Positions 52,275 through 60,178 of a stretch of DNA of 64,000 nucleotides are shown here, piece by piece (position 1 is the stretch's first letter; each line of letters starts with the position of its first letter). This stretch comes from Dermatobacter hominis (lineage in GTDB: Bacteria > Actinomycetota > Acidimicrobiia > Acidimicrobiales > Microtrichaceae), in the NCBI RefSeq assembly GCF_020715685.1, contig NZ_CP085840.1, positions 1,178,001-1,242,000 on the forward strand. The letters run 5' to 3'. Under the pieces are notes generated by a model that was not told the DNA's origin, did not search any database, and saw only the letters and a list, made by a program, of their open reading frames with translations. The position numbers were made by a program, and so were the translations under genes.

Positions 52275-53203
52275 ACGTACAACCCCAGGAACAGGAAGAT
52301 CACGAGCGCGACGCCCATGACCTGCATCATCCGGTCCTCGGCGAACACCTCTTCGGGGGCCGAGCCGTGGCCCTGGTCGACGAGGAGGGCGTAGCGGAGG
52401 ATGGCGATGACGAACGGGATGATCGATAGCTGGATCCACGGCGTGGCCTCGCCGCCGTGGAGCTTGGCCCGCTCGACCGCCCACAGGCAGTACGACATGG
52501 TGACCGCGGCGACCGCCGCGGTGCGGACGAGGGCCAGGAACTCGTAGCTGTACTCGCCGAGCGTCGGCCGCAGCTCGGCGGCCCGGTCGCCCAGCTCGCG
52601 CTTCTCGGCGTAGCGCTTGGCCGAGGCGATGAACATCGAGCCGAACAGCGACACCAGCAGGAACCACTCGGACACCTCGACGCCGGCGGCGTAGGCGCCG
52701 CCGAGCAGTCGGAGGATGAACCCGGCCGACAGGATGACGAGGTCGAGGATGGCGACCTGCTTGAGGAACGCCGAGTAGCAGGTGGTGAGCACCGCGTAGC
52801 CAGCGACGACGGCGAGCAGCTGCCACGAGATGAAGATCGACAGCACGCAGCCGGCGACGGCGAGCACCGCCGCGGTGACGAGCGCGAGCGGGATGGGCAC
52901 CACGCCCGAGGCGATCGGGCGCCGGCACTTGGTGGGGTGCCGCCGGTCGGACTCGACGTCGAGCGTGTCGTTGAGCAGGTAGGTCGCCGACGACACCAGG
53001 CAGAACGAGACGAAGCCGGCGATCGTGAGCCGCAGGTAGTACGGCTCGGTGAGGACGCCGGCGGCGGCGGGCGCGACGAAGACGAGGACGTTCTTGGCCC
53101 ACTGCTTGGGGCGGCACGCCTTGATGAGGCCTTTGATCACCGATGGCCTGTCCGGATCGGCACCGCGCGTCCCGCTGGGAGATGCAGTGGTCTGTTCCGT
53201 CAC
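52271..53203 (-). CDS. ubiA: UbiA-family decaprenyl-phosphate phosphoribosyltransferase
   Basis: A 310-residue polytopic membrane enzyme that attaches phosphoribose from PRPP to decaprenyl phosphate, the step before DprE1. The UbiA aspartate motifs are visible: LLNDTLDVESDRRHPTKCRR (NDxxDxxxD) and the loop after YSAFLKQVAILDLVIL. About nine hydrophobic helices follow KACRPKQWAKNVLVF. GTG at 53203 is the preferred start; the open frame continues upstream without homology. Its overlap with dprE1 strongly supports the pathway assignment over quinone or haem UbiA enzymes. Confidence 0.9.
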   Translation of the reverse strand: MTEQTTASPSGTRGADPDRPSVIKGLIKACRPKQWAKNVLVFVAPAAAGVLTEPYYLRLTIAGFVSFCLVSSATYLLNDTLDVESDRRHPTKCRRPIASGVVPIPLALVTAAVLAVAGCVLSIFISWQLLAVVAGYAVLTTCYSAFLKQVAILDLVILSAGFILRLLGGAYAAGVEVSEWFLLVSLFGSMFIASAKRYAEKRELGDRAAELRPTLGEYSYEFLALVRTAAVAAVTMSYCLWAVERAKLHGGEATPWIQLSIIPFVIAILRYALLVDQGHGSAPEEVFAEDRMMQVMGVALVIFLFLGLYV

Positions 53204-53282
53204 CTCGAGCCCCGCGTCGTCCGACAGAGACGTCCCGACGTCCAGTGACGGGACACCGATCCAGTGTACCGGCGCACCCGCC

Positions 53283-54104
53283 TCAGCCGAGTCCCGCCAA
53301 CCGCACGAGCACGGCGACCTGCGCCGTGTCGGGCGGTGGGCCCAGCTTCGAGAACCACCCGGAGCCGACCTGCCAGTGGGCGAAGCTCTCCGCCCAGTCG
53401 CCCGCCGGGGTGGAGTAGTCGGGCGCCCCAGACCCCGACGGGAACCACGCCGCACCGGCGGGGATGCCCCTCGTGGCCCGCCACACCTGGCGATCGGCGT
53501 CGTCCAGGCGGCTGACGTCGACGGCGTGGCCGAGCTCGTGGGCGACCACGTGCGCCAGCTCGTCGGGCCCGTCGCTCGACCGCACGTAGATCTCGATCAC
53601 CTGGCGGTCGGGGAAGGTGGCGCCCCGGATGCCGGAGCGGCCGGGCAGGAAGCGGATCTGCCAGCCGGGCAGGATCGCCCGCCAGTCGAAGCGCAGCAGG
53701 CCGAGCGCCCGGGACGAGGCCTGGATGGCGGCCGCGTTCGACAGCTGCTGCACCGCCCGCTCGTCGGCGGGCAGGACGGAGGTCGTCGGGCCGCTGGGCG
53801 CCTGCGCCGGGGTGCGGTCCTCGGGCGGGTCGGTGACCACCGGGACGACCGGCACCTCGGGCTGCGGGACGCTGGAGACCGAACCGTCGGGCAGCGTCAC
53901 CTCGGCCATGACCTGCGGCGACGGGTAGCCGTCGGGCGACTGCTCCGGGTAGCCGTCGGGCGACCCGCCGAGCTCGGTGGTCGTGGCCGAGCAGGCGGCG
54001 CCGAGTGCGACGGCGACGGTCAGGCCGAGGGCGAGCAGCGCGCGGACGAGGGCGCGGCCCGCGCCGGACACGGCGCTCTCCCCTGCTGCTCCTGCCTCGC
54101 CCAT
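53283..54104 (-). CDS. Zincin-like lipoprotein with HExxH
   Basis: A 273-residue exported protein with signal segment ALLALGLTVAVALGAAC and lipobox Cys. A Pro/Ser/Val-rich linker contains two copies of SPDGYP. The C-terminal domain has LAHVVAHELGHAVDVSRLDD (HExxH) and WAESFAHWQVGSG, where Glu and His could be further ligands, indicating a metalloprotease-like fold. The substrate is unknown. G-rich sequence stands before the ATG. It lies between ubiA and sua5 on the same strand with gaps of 79 and 55 nt. Confidence 0.8.
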   Translation of the reverse strand: MGEAGAAGESAVSGAGRALVRALLALGLTVAVALGAACSATTTELGGSPDGYPEQSPDGYPSPQVMAEVTLPDGSVSSVPQPEVPVVPVVTDPPEDRTPAQAPSGPTTSVLPADERAVQQLSNAAAIQASSRALGLLRFDWRAILPGWQIRFLPGRSGIRGATFPDRQVIEIYVRSSDGPDELAHVVAHELGHAVDVSRLDDADRQVWRATRGIPAGAAWFPSGSGAPDYSTPAGDWAESFAHWQVGSGWFSKLGPPPDTAQVAVLVRLAGLG

Positions 54105-54159
54105 CCGGGTGCCCCCGATGTCGACGACCGGCGCTACCCCGAACGCCGTCGTCAGCCCG

Positions 54160-55236
54160 TTACGGGCGCCATGCTCGCGCTGCGGACACCAGGCGGTCCA
54201 CGGTCTCCGGCGATGCATCTGTCACCACCCGCCCGTGGGCGGCCCGGAAGAGGCGGTCGTTGATCCCGCGACCGAGCCCGGCGGGTGCCATCGCCACCGC
54301 CAGCAGCAGGTCCTCGGCGCCGCCGTCGGCGGCGCGGAGCGCCCGGTACAGGTCGGCGGCGGCGTCGTACGGGTCGGCAGGCAGATCGAGGACTCGGGCG
54401 GCGAGACCGAGCTGTCCCAGCGCGCCGACGAGCTCGTCGACCAGGGCCCGATCGCCCTCGACCAGGGCGAGCGGCGTGTCGGGGGCGTAGTGGCGGAGCA
54501 GCGCGCCCGGCGAGGCGCTGGCCTCGTCGTCGGCGACGACCCGGCGCTCCGGTGCATCGACGTCGCCGAGCACCTCCTCGAGGTCCTCGACCGGCACCCC
54601 GCCGTGGCGCAGGACGGTCGGGCGACCGCCGGTGAGGTCGACGACGGTGGACTCGATCCCGAGCGGCGTGGGGCCGCCGTCCGCGACGGCGTCGCCGGCG
54701 GCGAGCCACGGACCGAGCTCGGCCACGACGTCCTGGGCCGTCGTCGGGCTGATCCGGCCGAACCGGTTGGCCGACGGTGCGGCGATCCCGGTGCCGAGGG
54801 CGCGGATCAGGCCCTGGGCGACCGGGTGGGCGGGGACCCGGACCCCGACGGAGGGCCCGCCGGCCGTCACCTCGTCGCCCACCAGCGGGCCCCGGGGCAG
54901 GACCATGGTCAGCGGTCCGGGCCAGAAGGCGGCGGCCAGGTCGCGTGCCCGAACCGGCACGGCATCGACGATCCCGTCGAGCGCGTCGACGTGGGCGACG
55001 TGCACGATGAGCGGATCGGTGGGCGGGCGGCCCTTCACCGCGAAGATCCGGCGCAGTGCGGCCGGCCGGTCGACGGCCGCGCCCAGCCCGTACACGGTCT
55101 CGGTCGGGAAGGCGACCAGGAGGCCCTCGGCGAGGCGGCCGGCGAGCTCGTCGAGGACCGCGGCGTCGGGCCGGAGGGCGTCCAGCTCGACGACCTCGGG
55201 CGCGCTCGCCCGGCCCGGTTCCGACGTGTCGCCCAT
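54160..55236 (-). CDS. sua5: L-threonylcarbamoyladenylate synthase, Sua5 type
   Basis: A 358-residue enzyme forming threonylcarbamoyl-AMP for the t6A37 modification of tRNAs. The YrdC-like domain spans about 15-215: LLVAFPTETVYGLGAAVD, IFAVKGRPPTDPLIVH, FWPGPLTMVLPR, PSANRFGRISPTTAQDV and GIESTVVDLTGG. The Sua5 C-terminal domain follows after the linker SPGALLRHYAPDTPLALVEG, so this is the long form. ATG lies 9 nt after TAGCGT on the same strand. It is divergent from the SDR gene. Confidence 0.95.
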   Translation of the reverse strand: MGDTSEPGRASAPEVVELDALRPDAAVLDELAGRLAEGLLVAFPTETVYGLGAAVDRPAALRRIFAVKGRPPTDPLIVHVAHVDALDGIVDAVPVRARDLAAAFWPGPLTMVLPRGPLVGDEVTAGGPSVGVRVPAHPVAQGLIRALGTGIAAPSANRFGRISPTTAQDVVAELGPWLAAGDAVADGGPTPLGIESTVVDLTGGRPTVLRHGGVPVEDLEEVLGDVDAPERRVVADDEASASPGALLRHYAPDTPLALVEGDRALVDELVGALGQLGLAARVLDLPADPYDAAADLYRALRAADGGAEDLLLAVAMAPAGLGRGINDRLFRAAHGRVVTDASPETVDRLVSAARAWRP

Positions 55237-55245
55237 GGGCGGGTC

Positions 55246-55291
55246 ACGCTACCGGGCGGCCCTCCCCCGGCGAGCGCCCGGGCGGTAGCGT
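55246..55291. promoter_or_regulatory. Divergent -10 elements of sua5 and the SDR gene
   Basis: TAGCGT occurs on both strands of the 61-nt intergenic region: minus strand 55246-55251, 9 nt before sua5, and plus strand 55286-55291, 6 nt before the SDR ATG. Both suggest leaderless or near-leaderless transcripts. Confidence 0.55.
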
Positions 55292-55297
55292 CGGCCC

Positions 55298-56110
55298 ATG
55301 GCGCTGCCCCTGCCCGCACCGGACCGCACGGCTCTCGTCACCGGAGCGTCCTCCGGCATCGGGGTCGAGATCGCCCGGGAGCTGGCCCGCCGCGGCCAGA
55401 ACGTCACGCTCGTCGCCCGGAGCGAGGCGAAGCTGCAGGACCTCGCCGCGGAGCTCAGCGCCACCGGCGTCCGAGCCGACGTGCTCCCCGCCGACCTGTC
55501 GGACCGGGCGTCGCGGGCAGAGCTGCCCGATCGCGTGGCGGCCAACGGCAGTGTCGTCAGCATCCTCGTGAACAACGCCGGCCTGTCGACGATGGGCCCC
55601 GTGGCCCGCAGCGACCCGGACGCCGAGATCAACATGGTCGAGGTCGACGTCGTCGCCATCGTCGACCTGTGCAGCCGGTTCCTGGGCGGCATGGTCGAGC
55701 GCGGCTCCGGCGCCGTGCTGAACGTGGCGTCGACCGCGGCGTTCCAGCCGCTGCCCGGCCAGGCGGGCTACGGCGCCGGCAAGGCGTTCGTGCTCTCCTA
55801 CACGCGCTCGATCGGCGGCGAGCTGCGCGGCACGGGCGTCACCGCCACGACGCTGTGCCCCGGCCCGGTGCGCACCGGCTTCGGCGAGGCGGCCGGCATC
55901 TCGCAGGAGGACGCCGAGGCGTCGCTGCCCGCCTTCATGTGGGAGACGGCCGAGGCCGTGGCCCGCACCGGTGTTGATGCCATGGCTGCGGGCCGTCCGG
56001 TCGCGATCCCGGGGCCGGCCAACCGCGTGGCCGCCGCCCTCGTCGGCCTGGTGCCCAAGCAGCTGCTGGTGCCGGTGCTCGCCGGTCGTCACCCCGGCCT
56101 CAAGGACTGA
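55298..56110 (+). CDS. Short-chain dehydrogenase/reductase
   Basis: A 270-residue classical SDR. The NAD(P) motif is LVTGASSGIGVEIARELARR, followed by LVNNAGLSTMG (NNAG), catalytic Ser in LNVASTAAFQPLPG and YxxxK in GYGAGKAFVLS. TTLCPGPVRTGFGEAAG is typical of the DltE/YqjQ-like group acting on acyl or lipid substrates. The substrate is not determinable. Confidence 0.92.
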   Translation: MALPLPAPDRTALVTGASSGIGVEIARELARRGQNVTLVARSEAKLQDLAAELSATGVRADVLPADLSDRASRAELPDRVAANGSVVSILVNNAGLSTMGPVARSDPDAEINMVEVDVVAIVDLCSRFLGGMVERGSGAVLNVASTAAFQPLPGQAGYGAGKAFVLSYTRSIGGELRGTGVTATTLCPGPVRTGFGEAAGISQEDAEASLPAFMWETAEAVARTGVDAMAAGRPVAIPGPANRVAAALVGLVPKQLLVPVLAGRHPGLKD

Positions 56111-56137
56111 CCGCGGCCGGCACGCCGGCCCGACGGT

Positions 56138-56392
56138 TCAGGCGGTGCGGCGGGCGATGCGCCGCAGCGGCGGCTCGGTCTTCGGCGGCACCTTCCGCGG
56201 CGGGAGCTGCGAGAGCAGCTCGGCGGTCGCCTCGGTGACCTTGGCGACGGCGATCTCGAACGCCTCCTCGGTCGCGGCCGACAGCGACTGCACGCCGCTC
56301 ACCTTCCGCACGTACTGACGGGCCGCGGCCTCGATCTCGTCGGGCGTGGCGGCGGGCTCGAGGCCCCTGAGCGTCGTGATGTTGCGGCACAT
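56138..56392 (-). CDS. DUF2277 protein
   Basis: An 84-residue protein matching DUF2277: MCRNITTLRGLEPAATPDEI at the start, then QYVRKVSGVQSLSAATEEAF. The conserved N-terminal MCRNI carries an invariant Cys. The tail is Pro/Lys/Arg-rich. The function is unknown. It converges on the SDR gene across a 27-nt gap that contains the small inverted repeat GGCCGG-CACG-CCGGCC. Confidence 0.88.
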   Translation of the reverse strand: MCRNITTLRGLEPAATPDEIEAAARQYVRKVSGVQSLSAATEEAFEIAVAKVTEATAELLSQLPPRKVPPKTEPPLRRIARRTA

Positions 56393-56502
56393 GTGAACAG
56401 CCTCGCGCCAGGTCGCTCCGCCTGTCCCGCCGCTCGGCTCGGGTTCCTCGACGATCCGCCGGGGCCCCGCCGGCGCCCGAGATGGGAGTGCCGTCGCGCA
56501 GC

Positions 56503-56560
56503 TGTGACGGGTCACAGATCCCTTCACGACCTCGCATCCGGCGTGAAACACGGGCGAAAC
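56503..56560. promoter_or_regulatory. Candidate regulator sites upstream of the ammonium transporter gene
   Basis: TGTGACGGGTCACA (56503-56516) is a perfect palindrome resembling CRP/FNR-type sites, though with a 4-bp spacer. GAAAC occurs at 56545-56549 and 56556-56560, an 11-bp-spaced direct repeat like half of an actinobacterial GlnR box. Both lie 88-145 nt before the amt start codon. Confidence 0.5.
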
Positions 56561-56647
56561 ATCTCCACATCAGAGTGCGCACGTCGCCACCCGGCGACGG
56601 CGTGCGGCCCGTCCGCACGATCCCCAGACCAGGAACGGAAAGGGCCA

Positions 56648-57892
56648 ATGGCAGAGGAACTCACAGCGGACGGCTGGTTGCTCATCTCCGCAGCACTCGT
56701 CCTGTTCATGACCCCGGGACTCGCCTTCTTCTACGGCGGCATGGACCGGAGCCGGAACGTGCTCAACATGCTGATGATGAACTTCTGGTGCCTGCTCATC
56801 ATCCCCATCGCGTGGGTGGTGATCGGATACTCGATCGCCGGTGGCGACTTCGACGCCGGCTGGTTCGGAGGGTTCGATGCCGCGTTCCTGGGCAACCTGA
56901 ACCTGACCAGCCAGGCGGGGGTCGACGAGCTGATGCTCGTGGCGTTCCTGGGGATGTTCGCCGTCATCACGCCGGCGCTGATCTCCGGGGCCGTGGCGGA
57001 CCGGATGAAGTTCGCCGCCTGGGCGATCTTCGCCCCGGTCTGGATGCTCCTGGTCTTCGCACCGGTCTTCAAGTGGGTCTACGGGGGCTGGCTGGGCGTG
57101 CGTGGGTCGCTCGACTTCGCCGGCGGCACCGCGATCCACGTGAACGCCGGCATCGCGGCGCTCGTCGCCGTCCTCATCCTCGGCAAGCGCAAGGGCTGGC
57201 CGGGCGAGGGGCACCCGCCGCACTCCATGCCGCTCGTCATGATCGGCACCGGCATCCTGTGGTTCGGCTGGTTCGGCTTCAACGCCGGCTCGTCGGTCAA
57301 CGCCGACGGCACCGCCGTCCAGGCGTTCATGAACACGTTCCTCGCCGCAGCGGCCGCCGGTCTCATGTGGGCCATCGTCGAGCGGGTCAAGGACGGCCAC
57401 TTCACGAACCTGGGCGCCGCCTCCGGCATCGTCGCCGGCCTCGTGGCCATCACGCCGGCGGCCGGCTACGTGTCGTCGATGTCGTCGATCTGGATCGGCC
57501 TCGCCGCCGGCCTGATCTGCTGCTTCGCCGTCCAGGTGAAGTTCAAGGCGGGCTACGACGACGCCCTCGACGTGGTCGGCGTCCACTTCGTCGGCGGTCT
57601 CGTCGGCTCGCTCGCCATCGGCTTCTTCGCCGACGCCGAGTACTTCGGCGCCGAGCACATGAGCGGCCTGTTCTACGGCGGTGGGCTCACACTCCTCGCC
57701 GAGCAGGCGATCGCCAACGGCGTGACCATCGTGTACTCGGGCGTCGTCACCGCCCTGATCCTCCTGGCCCTCAAGGCCACGATCGGGATCCGGGTCTCCG
57801 ACGACGTCGAGGCGACGGGGCTCGACATCGCCGAGCACGCCGAGACCGGTTACAACACGGGCGAGGCCTTCATGGAGCGGGCCAACGTCTGA
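56648..57892 (+). CDS. amt: Ammonium transporter (Amt/MEP/Rh family)
   Basis: A 414-residue channel protein with eleven predicted membrane helices for ammonium uptake. ALVLFMTPGLAFFYGGMDRS opens the fold. The twin pore histidines are in GGTAIHVNAGIAALVAV and VVGVHFVGGLVGSLAIG. GFNAGSSVNADGTAVQAFMN is diagnostic. No glnK/PII gene follows, unlike the common amtB-glnK order; instead an orphan winged-helix gene lies 222 nt downstream. ATG is preceded by AAAGG at a close distance. Nitrogen control is suggested by the GAAAC direct repeat upstream. Confidence 0.96.
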   Translation: MAEELTADGWLLISAALVLFMTPGLAFFYGGMDRSRNVLNMLMMNFWCLLIIPIAWVVIGYSIAGGDFDAGWFGGFDAAFLGNLNLTSQAGVDELMLVAFLGMFAVITPALISGAVADRMKFAAWAIFAPVWMLLVFAPVFKWVYGGWLGVRGSLDFAGGTAIHVNAGIAALVAVLILGKRKGWPGEGHPPHSMPLVMIGTGILWFGWFGFNAGSSVNADGTAVQAFMNTFLAAAAAGLMWAIVERVKDGHFTNLGAASGIVAGLVAITPAAGYVSSMSSIWIGLAAGLICCFAVQVKFKAGYDDALDVVGVHFVGGLVGSLAIGFFADAEYFGAEHMSGLFYGGGLTLLAEQAIANGVTIVYSGVVTALILLALKATIGIRVSDDVEATGLDIAEHAETGYNTGEAFMERANV

Positions 57893-57906
57893 TCACGAGC
57901 GCCGGT

Positions 57907-57984
57907 GCGCCCGACCCACCCCCGGGTCGGGCGCCCAGCTCGGGCAACGTGATCGACCCCGCCGGTGCGCCGGCGGGGTCGATC
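57907..57984. terminator. Two successive stem-loops after amt
   Basis: GCGCCCGACCC and GGGTCGGGCGC (57907-57934) pair perfectly around 6 nt. GATCGACCCCGCCGG and CCGGCGGGGTCGATC (57951-57984) pair perfectly over 15 bp around TGCG. They probably terminate amt and insulate the next promoter. Confidence 0.8.
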
Positions 57985-58078
57985 CGCGTCCGGGACCGGT
58001 GCGCACCCGTGCCGAATGCGGCCGGCGGACGTCGATCGAGCGTGAGTTCCTGTTCACACACTTGCAACACGAGTCCTC

Positions 58079-58107
58079 ATGTTCTCTTGATGTTCTCTTC
58101 ATATCCT
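58079..58107 (+). promoter_or_regulatory. 11-bp direct repeat and -10 of the orphan winged-helix gene
   Basis: ATGTTCTCTTG (58079-58089) is followed at once by ATGTTCTCTTC (58090-58100), then TATCCT (58102-58107) 7 nt before the ATG. Repeats of one helical turn are the usual binding pattern of OmpR-type winged-helix proteins, so autoregulation is plausible. The stretch is unusually A/T-rich for this genome. Confidence 0.6.
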
Positions 58108-58114
58108 TCAGGGC

Positions 58115-58672
58115 ATGGCGACGGCGGTCCGGTCCGGGCAGGGCACGGTGGAGCACATCCCCGACATGGAGTTCGTCATGCCCGCGGGGATCGAGCTGGT
58201 CGACTGGCCGGCGCAGGCCGACCTGAGGGTGGCGCTGGCCCGGGCCAGCGTGCCGCGGCTGCTCACGGTGCCGGCGGGCGAGCTGCCCCCCACCGACCTC
58301 GCCCCCGACGAGGATTGGATCCGGGTGCCCTGCGCCGAGGACGACATCCGAGTGCGGGCGGAGCAGGTCCTGCGGGTCGTGCGGGAGCGGTCCGAGGAGA
58401 CGTCCTGGATCGACGACCAGCGGGTCCTGCACCGTGGTGTGCGGACGGCGGTGCTGACGGCGTCCGAGGCGACGGTGGCCGAGGTCCTGCTGGCCGAGCC
58501 CGGCCGTGTCGTGAGCCGGACCGAGCTGATCCGCCGCCTCTGGCCCGCCGGTGCGCCGAGCGAGCGGGCGATCGACGCCGTCGTCTACCGGCTGCGTCGC
58601 AGCTGCCAGGACCTCGGGCTCGTGATCCGGGCCGCCCGCGGGCGCGGCTTCGTGCTCGACACCTGCGCCTGA
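58115..58672 (+). CDS. Orphan OmpR-type winged-helix regulator without a receiver domain
   Basis: A 185-residue protein. The last 90 residues form a Trans_reg_C winged helix: TAVLTASEATVAEVLLAEPG, VVSRTELIRRLWPAGAPSER, AIDAVVYRLRRSCQDLGLVI, GRGFVLDTC. The first 90 residues (IELVDWPAQADLRVALARAS, RLLTVPAGELPPTDLAPDED) look like a shortened remnant of a receiver domain with no phospho-acceptor site. No kinase is adjacent. Its place after amt makes a GlnR-like nitrogen role possible, but this is inference. ATG lies 7 nt after TATCCT. Confidence 0.82.
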   Translation: MATAVRSGQGTVEHIPDMEFVMPAGIELVDWPAQADLRVALARASVPRLLTVPAGELPPTDLAPDEDWIRVPCAEDDIRVRAEQVLRVVRERSEETSWIDDQRVLHRGVRTAVLTASEATVAEVLLAEPGRVVSRTELIRRLWPAGAPSERAIDAVVYRLRRSCQDLGLVIRAARGRGFVLDTCA

Positions 58673-58704
58673 CGCGCTCCCCTGCCGACGGCTGCGGCCG
58701 CCGG

Positions 58705-59148
58705 CTACTCCCGGTGGATGCGGCGTCCGCTGAGCTCCTCGATCATCACGCGGATCCACTCGTGGCGGACGTCCGGTCGGGTCCACGGCCGGACCGGGAG
58801 CTCCTCGAGCCGATCGATGTCGTCGCTGTCGATGACGTGCTCGGCGATCCCCTTGGCGAGGACGCTCCAGCCGGTGTGCTCCATCACGTCCCAGGAGTCG
58901 ACCTCGACACAGACGGGCCGGCTCATCAGCGCGGACTCGAGCTTGGAGCCGCGGCCGGAGCGGAAGACGACGGAGCCGCCGACGAGGACGTAGTTCACCG
59001 GGAGGATGACCGGGGAGCCGTCCTGCACGAAGCCGACGCGACCGACGGCCTCGTTCGACATCAGGCGACGGCACTCGTCGTAGGAGAGGACCTCGAGCCC
59101 GGACCAGTCCAGGTCCAGACCTGCGGCGGGGGCGGTGGCGTCGGTCAT
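58705..59148 (-). CDS. Pyridoxamine 5'-phosphate oxidase-like flavin/F420-binding protein
   Basis: A 147-residue split-barrel protein (Pyridox_ox_2 type). VLSYDECRRLMSNEAVGRVG, SPVILPVNYVLVGGSVVFRS, GRGSKLESALMSRPVCVEVD and HTGWSVLAKGIAEHV are typical. Relatives bind FMN, F420 or haem; the cofactor here is not certain. The perfect ribosome binding site AAGGAGG precedes the ATG. Confidence 0.9.
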   Translation of the reverse strand: MTDATAPAAGLDLDWSGLEVLSYDECRRLMSNEAVGRVGFVQDGSPVILPVNYVLVGGSVVFRSGRGSKLESALMSRPVCVEVDSWDVMEHTGWSVLAKGIAEHVIDSDDIDRLEELPVRPWTRPDVRHEWIRVMIEELSGRRIHRE

Positions 59149-59257
59149 GATCGACCTCCTTGTCCTGCTGCGCTCAACGTACTCCTGCGCTGGTCGGAGC
59201 GGACCGGCCGAAGGTCCCGACATCGCTGTGACGTGCGGCGCGCGGGCGCCGGAAGGA

Positions 59258-59309
59258 TTCGCGGCCGTTGGGGCGCTCGGCTAGAGTGTCCCGGCGCCCT
59301 TCGGGGCGC
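59258..59309 (+). promoter_or_regulatory. Promoter and leader hairpin of the tRNA pair
   Basis: TTCGCG (59258-59263) and TAGAGT (59282-59287) are spaced 18 nt apart, a plausible -35/-10 pair. GCGCCC-TTCG-GGGCGC (59294-59309) forms a hairpin in the leader just before the first tRNA. Confidence 0.6.
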
Positions 59310-59317
59310 ACCACCTT

Positions 59318-59392
59318 TCGGGGGTGGTGTAATCGGCAACACAACTGGTTCTGGTCCAGTTATTGGGGGTTCGAGTCCTCCCCCCCGAACCA
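59318..59392 (+). tRNA. tRNA-Gln (CTG anticodon)
   Basis: It folds into a full cloverleaf of 75 nt: acceptor TCGGGGG with CCCCCGA, D stem GTGT/ACAC, anticodon stem ACTGG/CCAGT around TTCTGGT (anticodon CTG, 59351-59353), and T arm with TTCGAGT. The 3' CCA is encoded. Confidence 0.95.
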
Positions 59393-59427
59393 GCACGAAC
59401 AAGATCTCCGGCTCCGGCCGGGAGCAG

Positions 59428-59500
59428 GCCCCCATCGTCTAGCGGCCTAGGACACCACCCTCTCAAGGTGGCGGCACGGGTTCGAATCCCGTTGGGGGTG
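59428..59500 (+). tRNA. tRNA-Glu (CTC anticodon)
   Basis: A 73-nt cloverleaf: acceptor GCCCCCA with TGGGGGT (one G-T pair), anticodon stem CCACC/GGTGG around CTCTCAA (anticodon CTC), T arm ACGGG-TTCGAAT-CCCGT. The CCA end is not encoded. It follows tRNA-Gln by 35 nt and is probably co-transcribed. Confidence 0.95.
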
Positions 59501-59508
59501 CTCGCTGG

Positions 59509-59544
59509 AATCCCCTGCAGATGCAGGGGATTCTTCGCTTTTCG
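59509..59544 (+). terminator. Intrinsic terminator of the tRNA operon
   Basis: AATCCCCTGC-AGAT-GCAGGGGATT is a perfect 10-bp stem with a 4-nt loop, followed by the T-rich run CTTCGCTTTT. It is the clearest classical rho-independent terminator in the window. Confidence 0.9.
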
Positions 59545-59670
59545 GGCGTGGGCCGGTTGGGTCTTGATCGTGGCCCCGGCTCTGCGGGACGCAACCGACC
59601 GTCGCTCGCAGGAACCCCGGTGGAGAAGACCGACACCCACTCGCCGGTGGGGACGAGGGTTCGCCGACGG

Positions 59671-60102
59671 TCAGAGGTCGTAGGCGCTGGTCGACTCCGA
59701 CGTGTCGACCGGCCGGTCGCAGGTCGGGCACCACGGCCGCAGCTCGATGCCGGTGCCGCAGGCGTCGTGGAACCGCTCGCTCGGAGCGCCCTCGCCGGCC
59801 GCCCCCCACTCAGTGAGGGCGACGAGCGCCGCCGCCAGCTCCTGGCCGGCGGCGGTCAGCTCGTAGCTGAAGCGGACGGGGCGGGTGGAGTACGGCGTCG
59901 TGACGACCAGGCCCTCGCCCTCGAGTCGGCGGAGGCGGTCCGTGAGGATGTTGGATGCGGCACCGACCCGCTCGGCGAGCTCCCCGAAGCGAAGCGGTCC
60001 GTCGGCGAGCGCCTCCACGATCAGCAGGAGCCATCGATCGCCGATGCGGTCGAGCGCGGCGCGCAGCGGTGCGGTGGCGGCGGGATGCGGGCGACGGCGC
60101 AT
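59671..60102 (-). CDS. HxlR-family winged-helix transcriptional regulator
   Basis: A 143-residue regulator. The HxlR core is APLRAALDRIGDRWLLLIVE, LRFGELAERVGAASNILTDR, LRRLEGEGLVVTTPYSTRPV and FSYELTAAGQELAAALVALT. The C-terminus has RPWCPTCDRPV, a CxxC pair that might bind zinc or sense oxidants. It is divergent from the HtrA-like protease gene, with palindromic operator-like sequence between them, so it probably represses that gene. ATG at 60102 gives the standard length. Confidence 0.92.
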   Translation of the reverse strand: MRRRPHPAATAPLRAALDRIGDRWLLLIVEALADGPLRFGELAERVGAASNILTDRLRRLEGEGLVVTTPYSTRPVRFSYELTAAGQELAAALVALTEWGAAGEGAPSERFHDACGTGIELRPWCPTCDRPVDTSESTSAYDL

Positions 60103-60140
60103 GATCACGAGTCTGCCAAGCGACCAGGGCATGAGCGTCG

Positions 60141-60166
60141 TATAGTCATTTGCAAGTTGCAAGCAA
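60141..60166 (+). promoter_or_regulatory. -10 element and HxlR operator candidate
   Basis: TATAGT (60141-60146) is followed by TTGCAAGTTGCAAGCAA (60150-60166), which holds two overlapping TTGCAA palindromes 8 nt apart. The position between divergent HxlR and protease genes fits an operator. Confidence 0.7.
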
Positions 60167-60178
60167 CCAGGAGGCGCT

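Noticed and set aside
59318-59500. Integration (attachment) site at the tRNA genes
   Set aside because: No duplicated tRNA 3' end or integrase gene is found nearby; the flanks are ordinary genes and a normal terminator.
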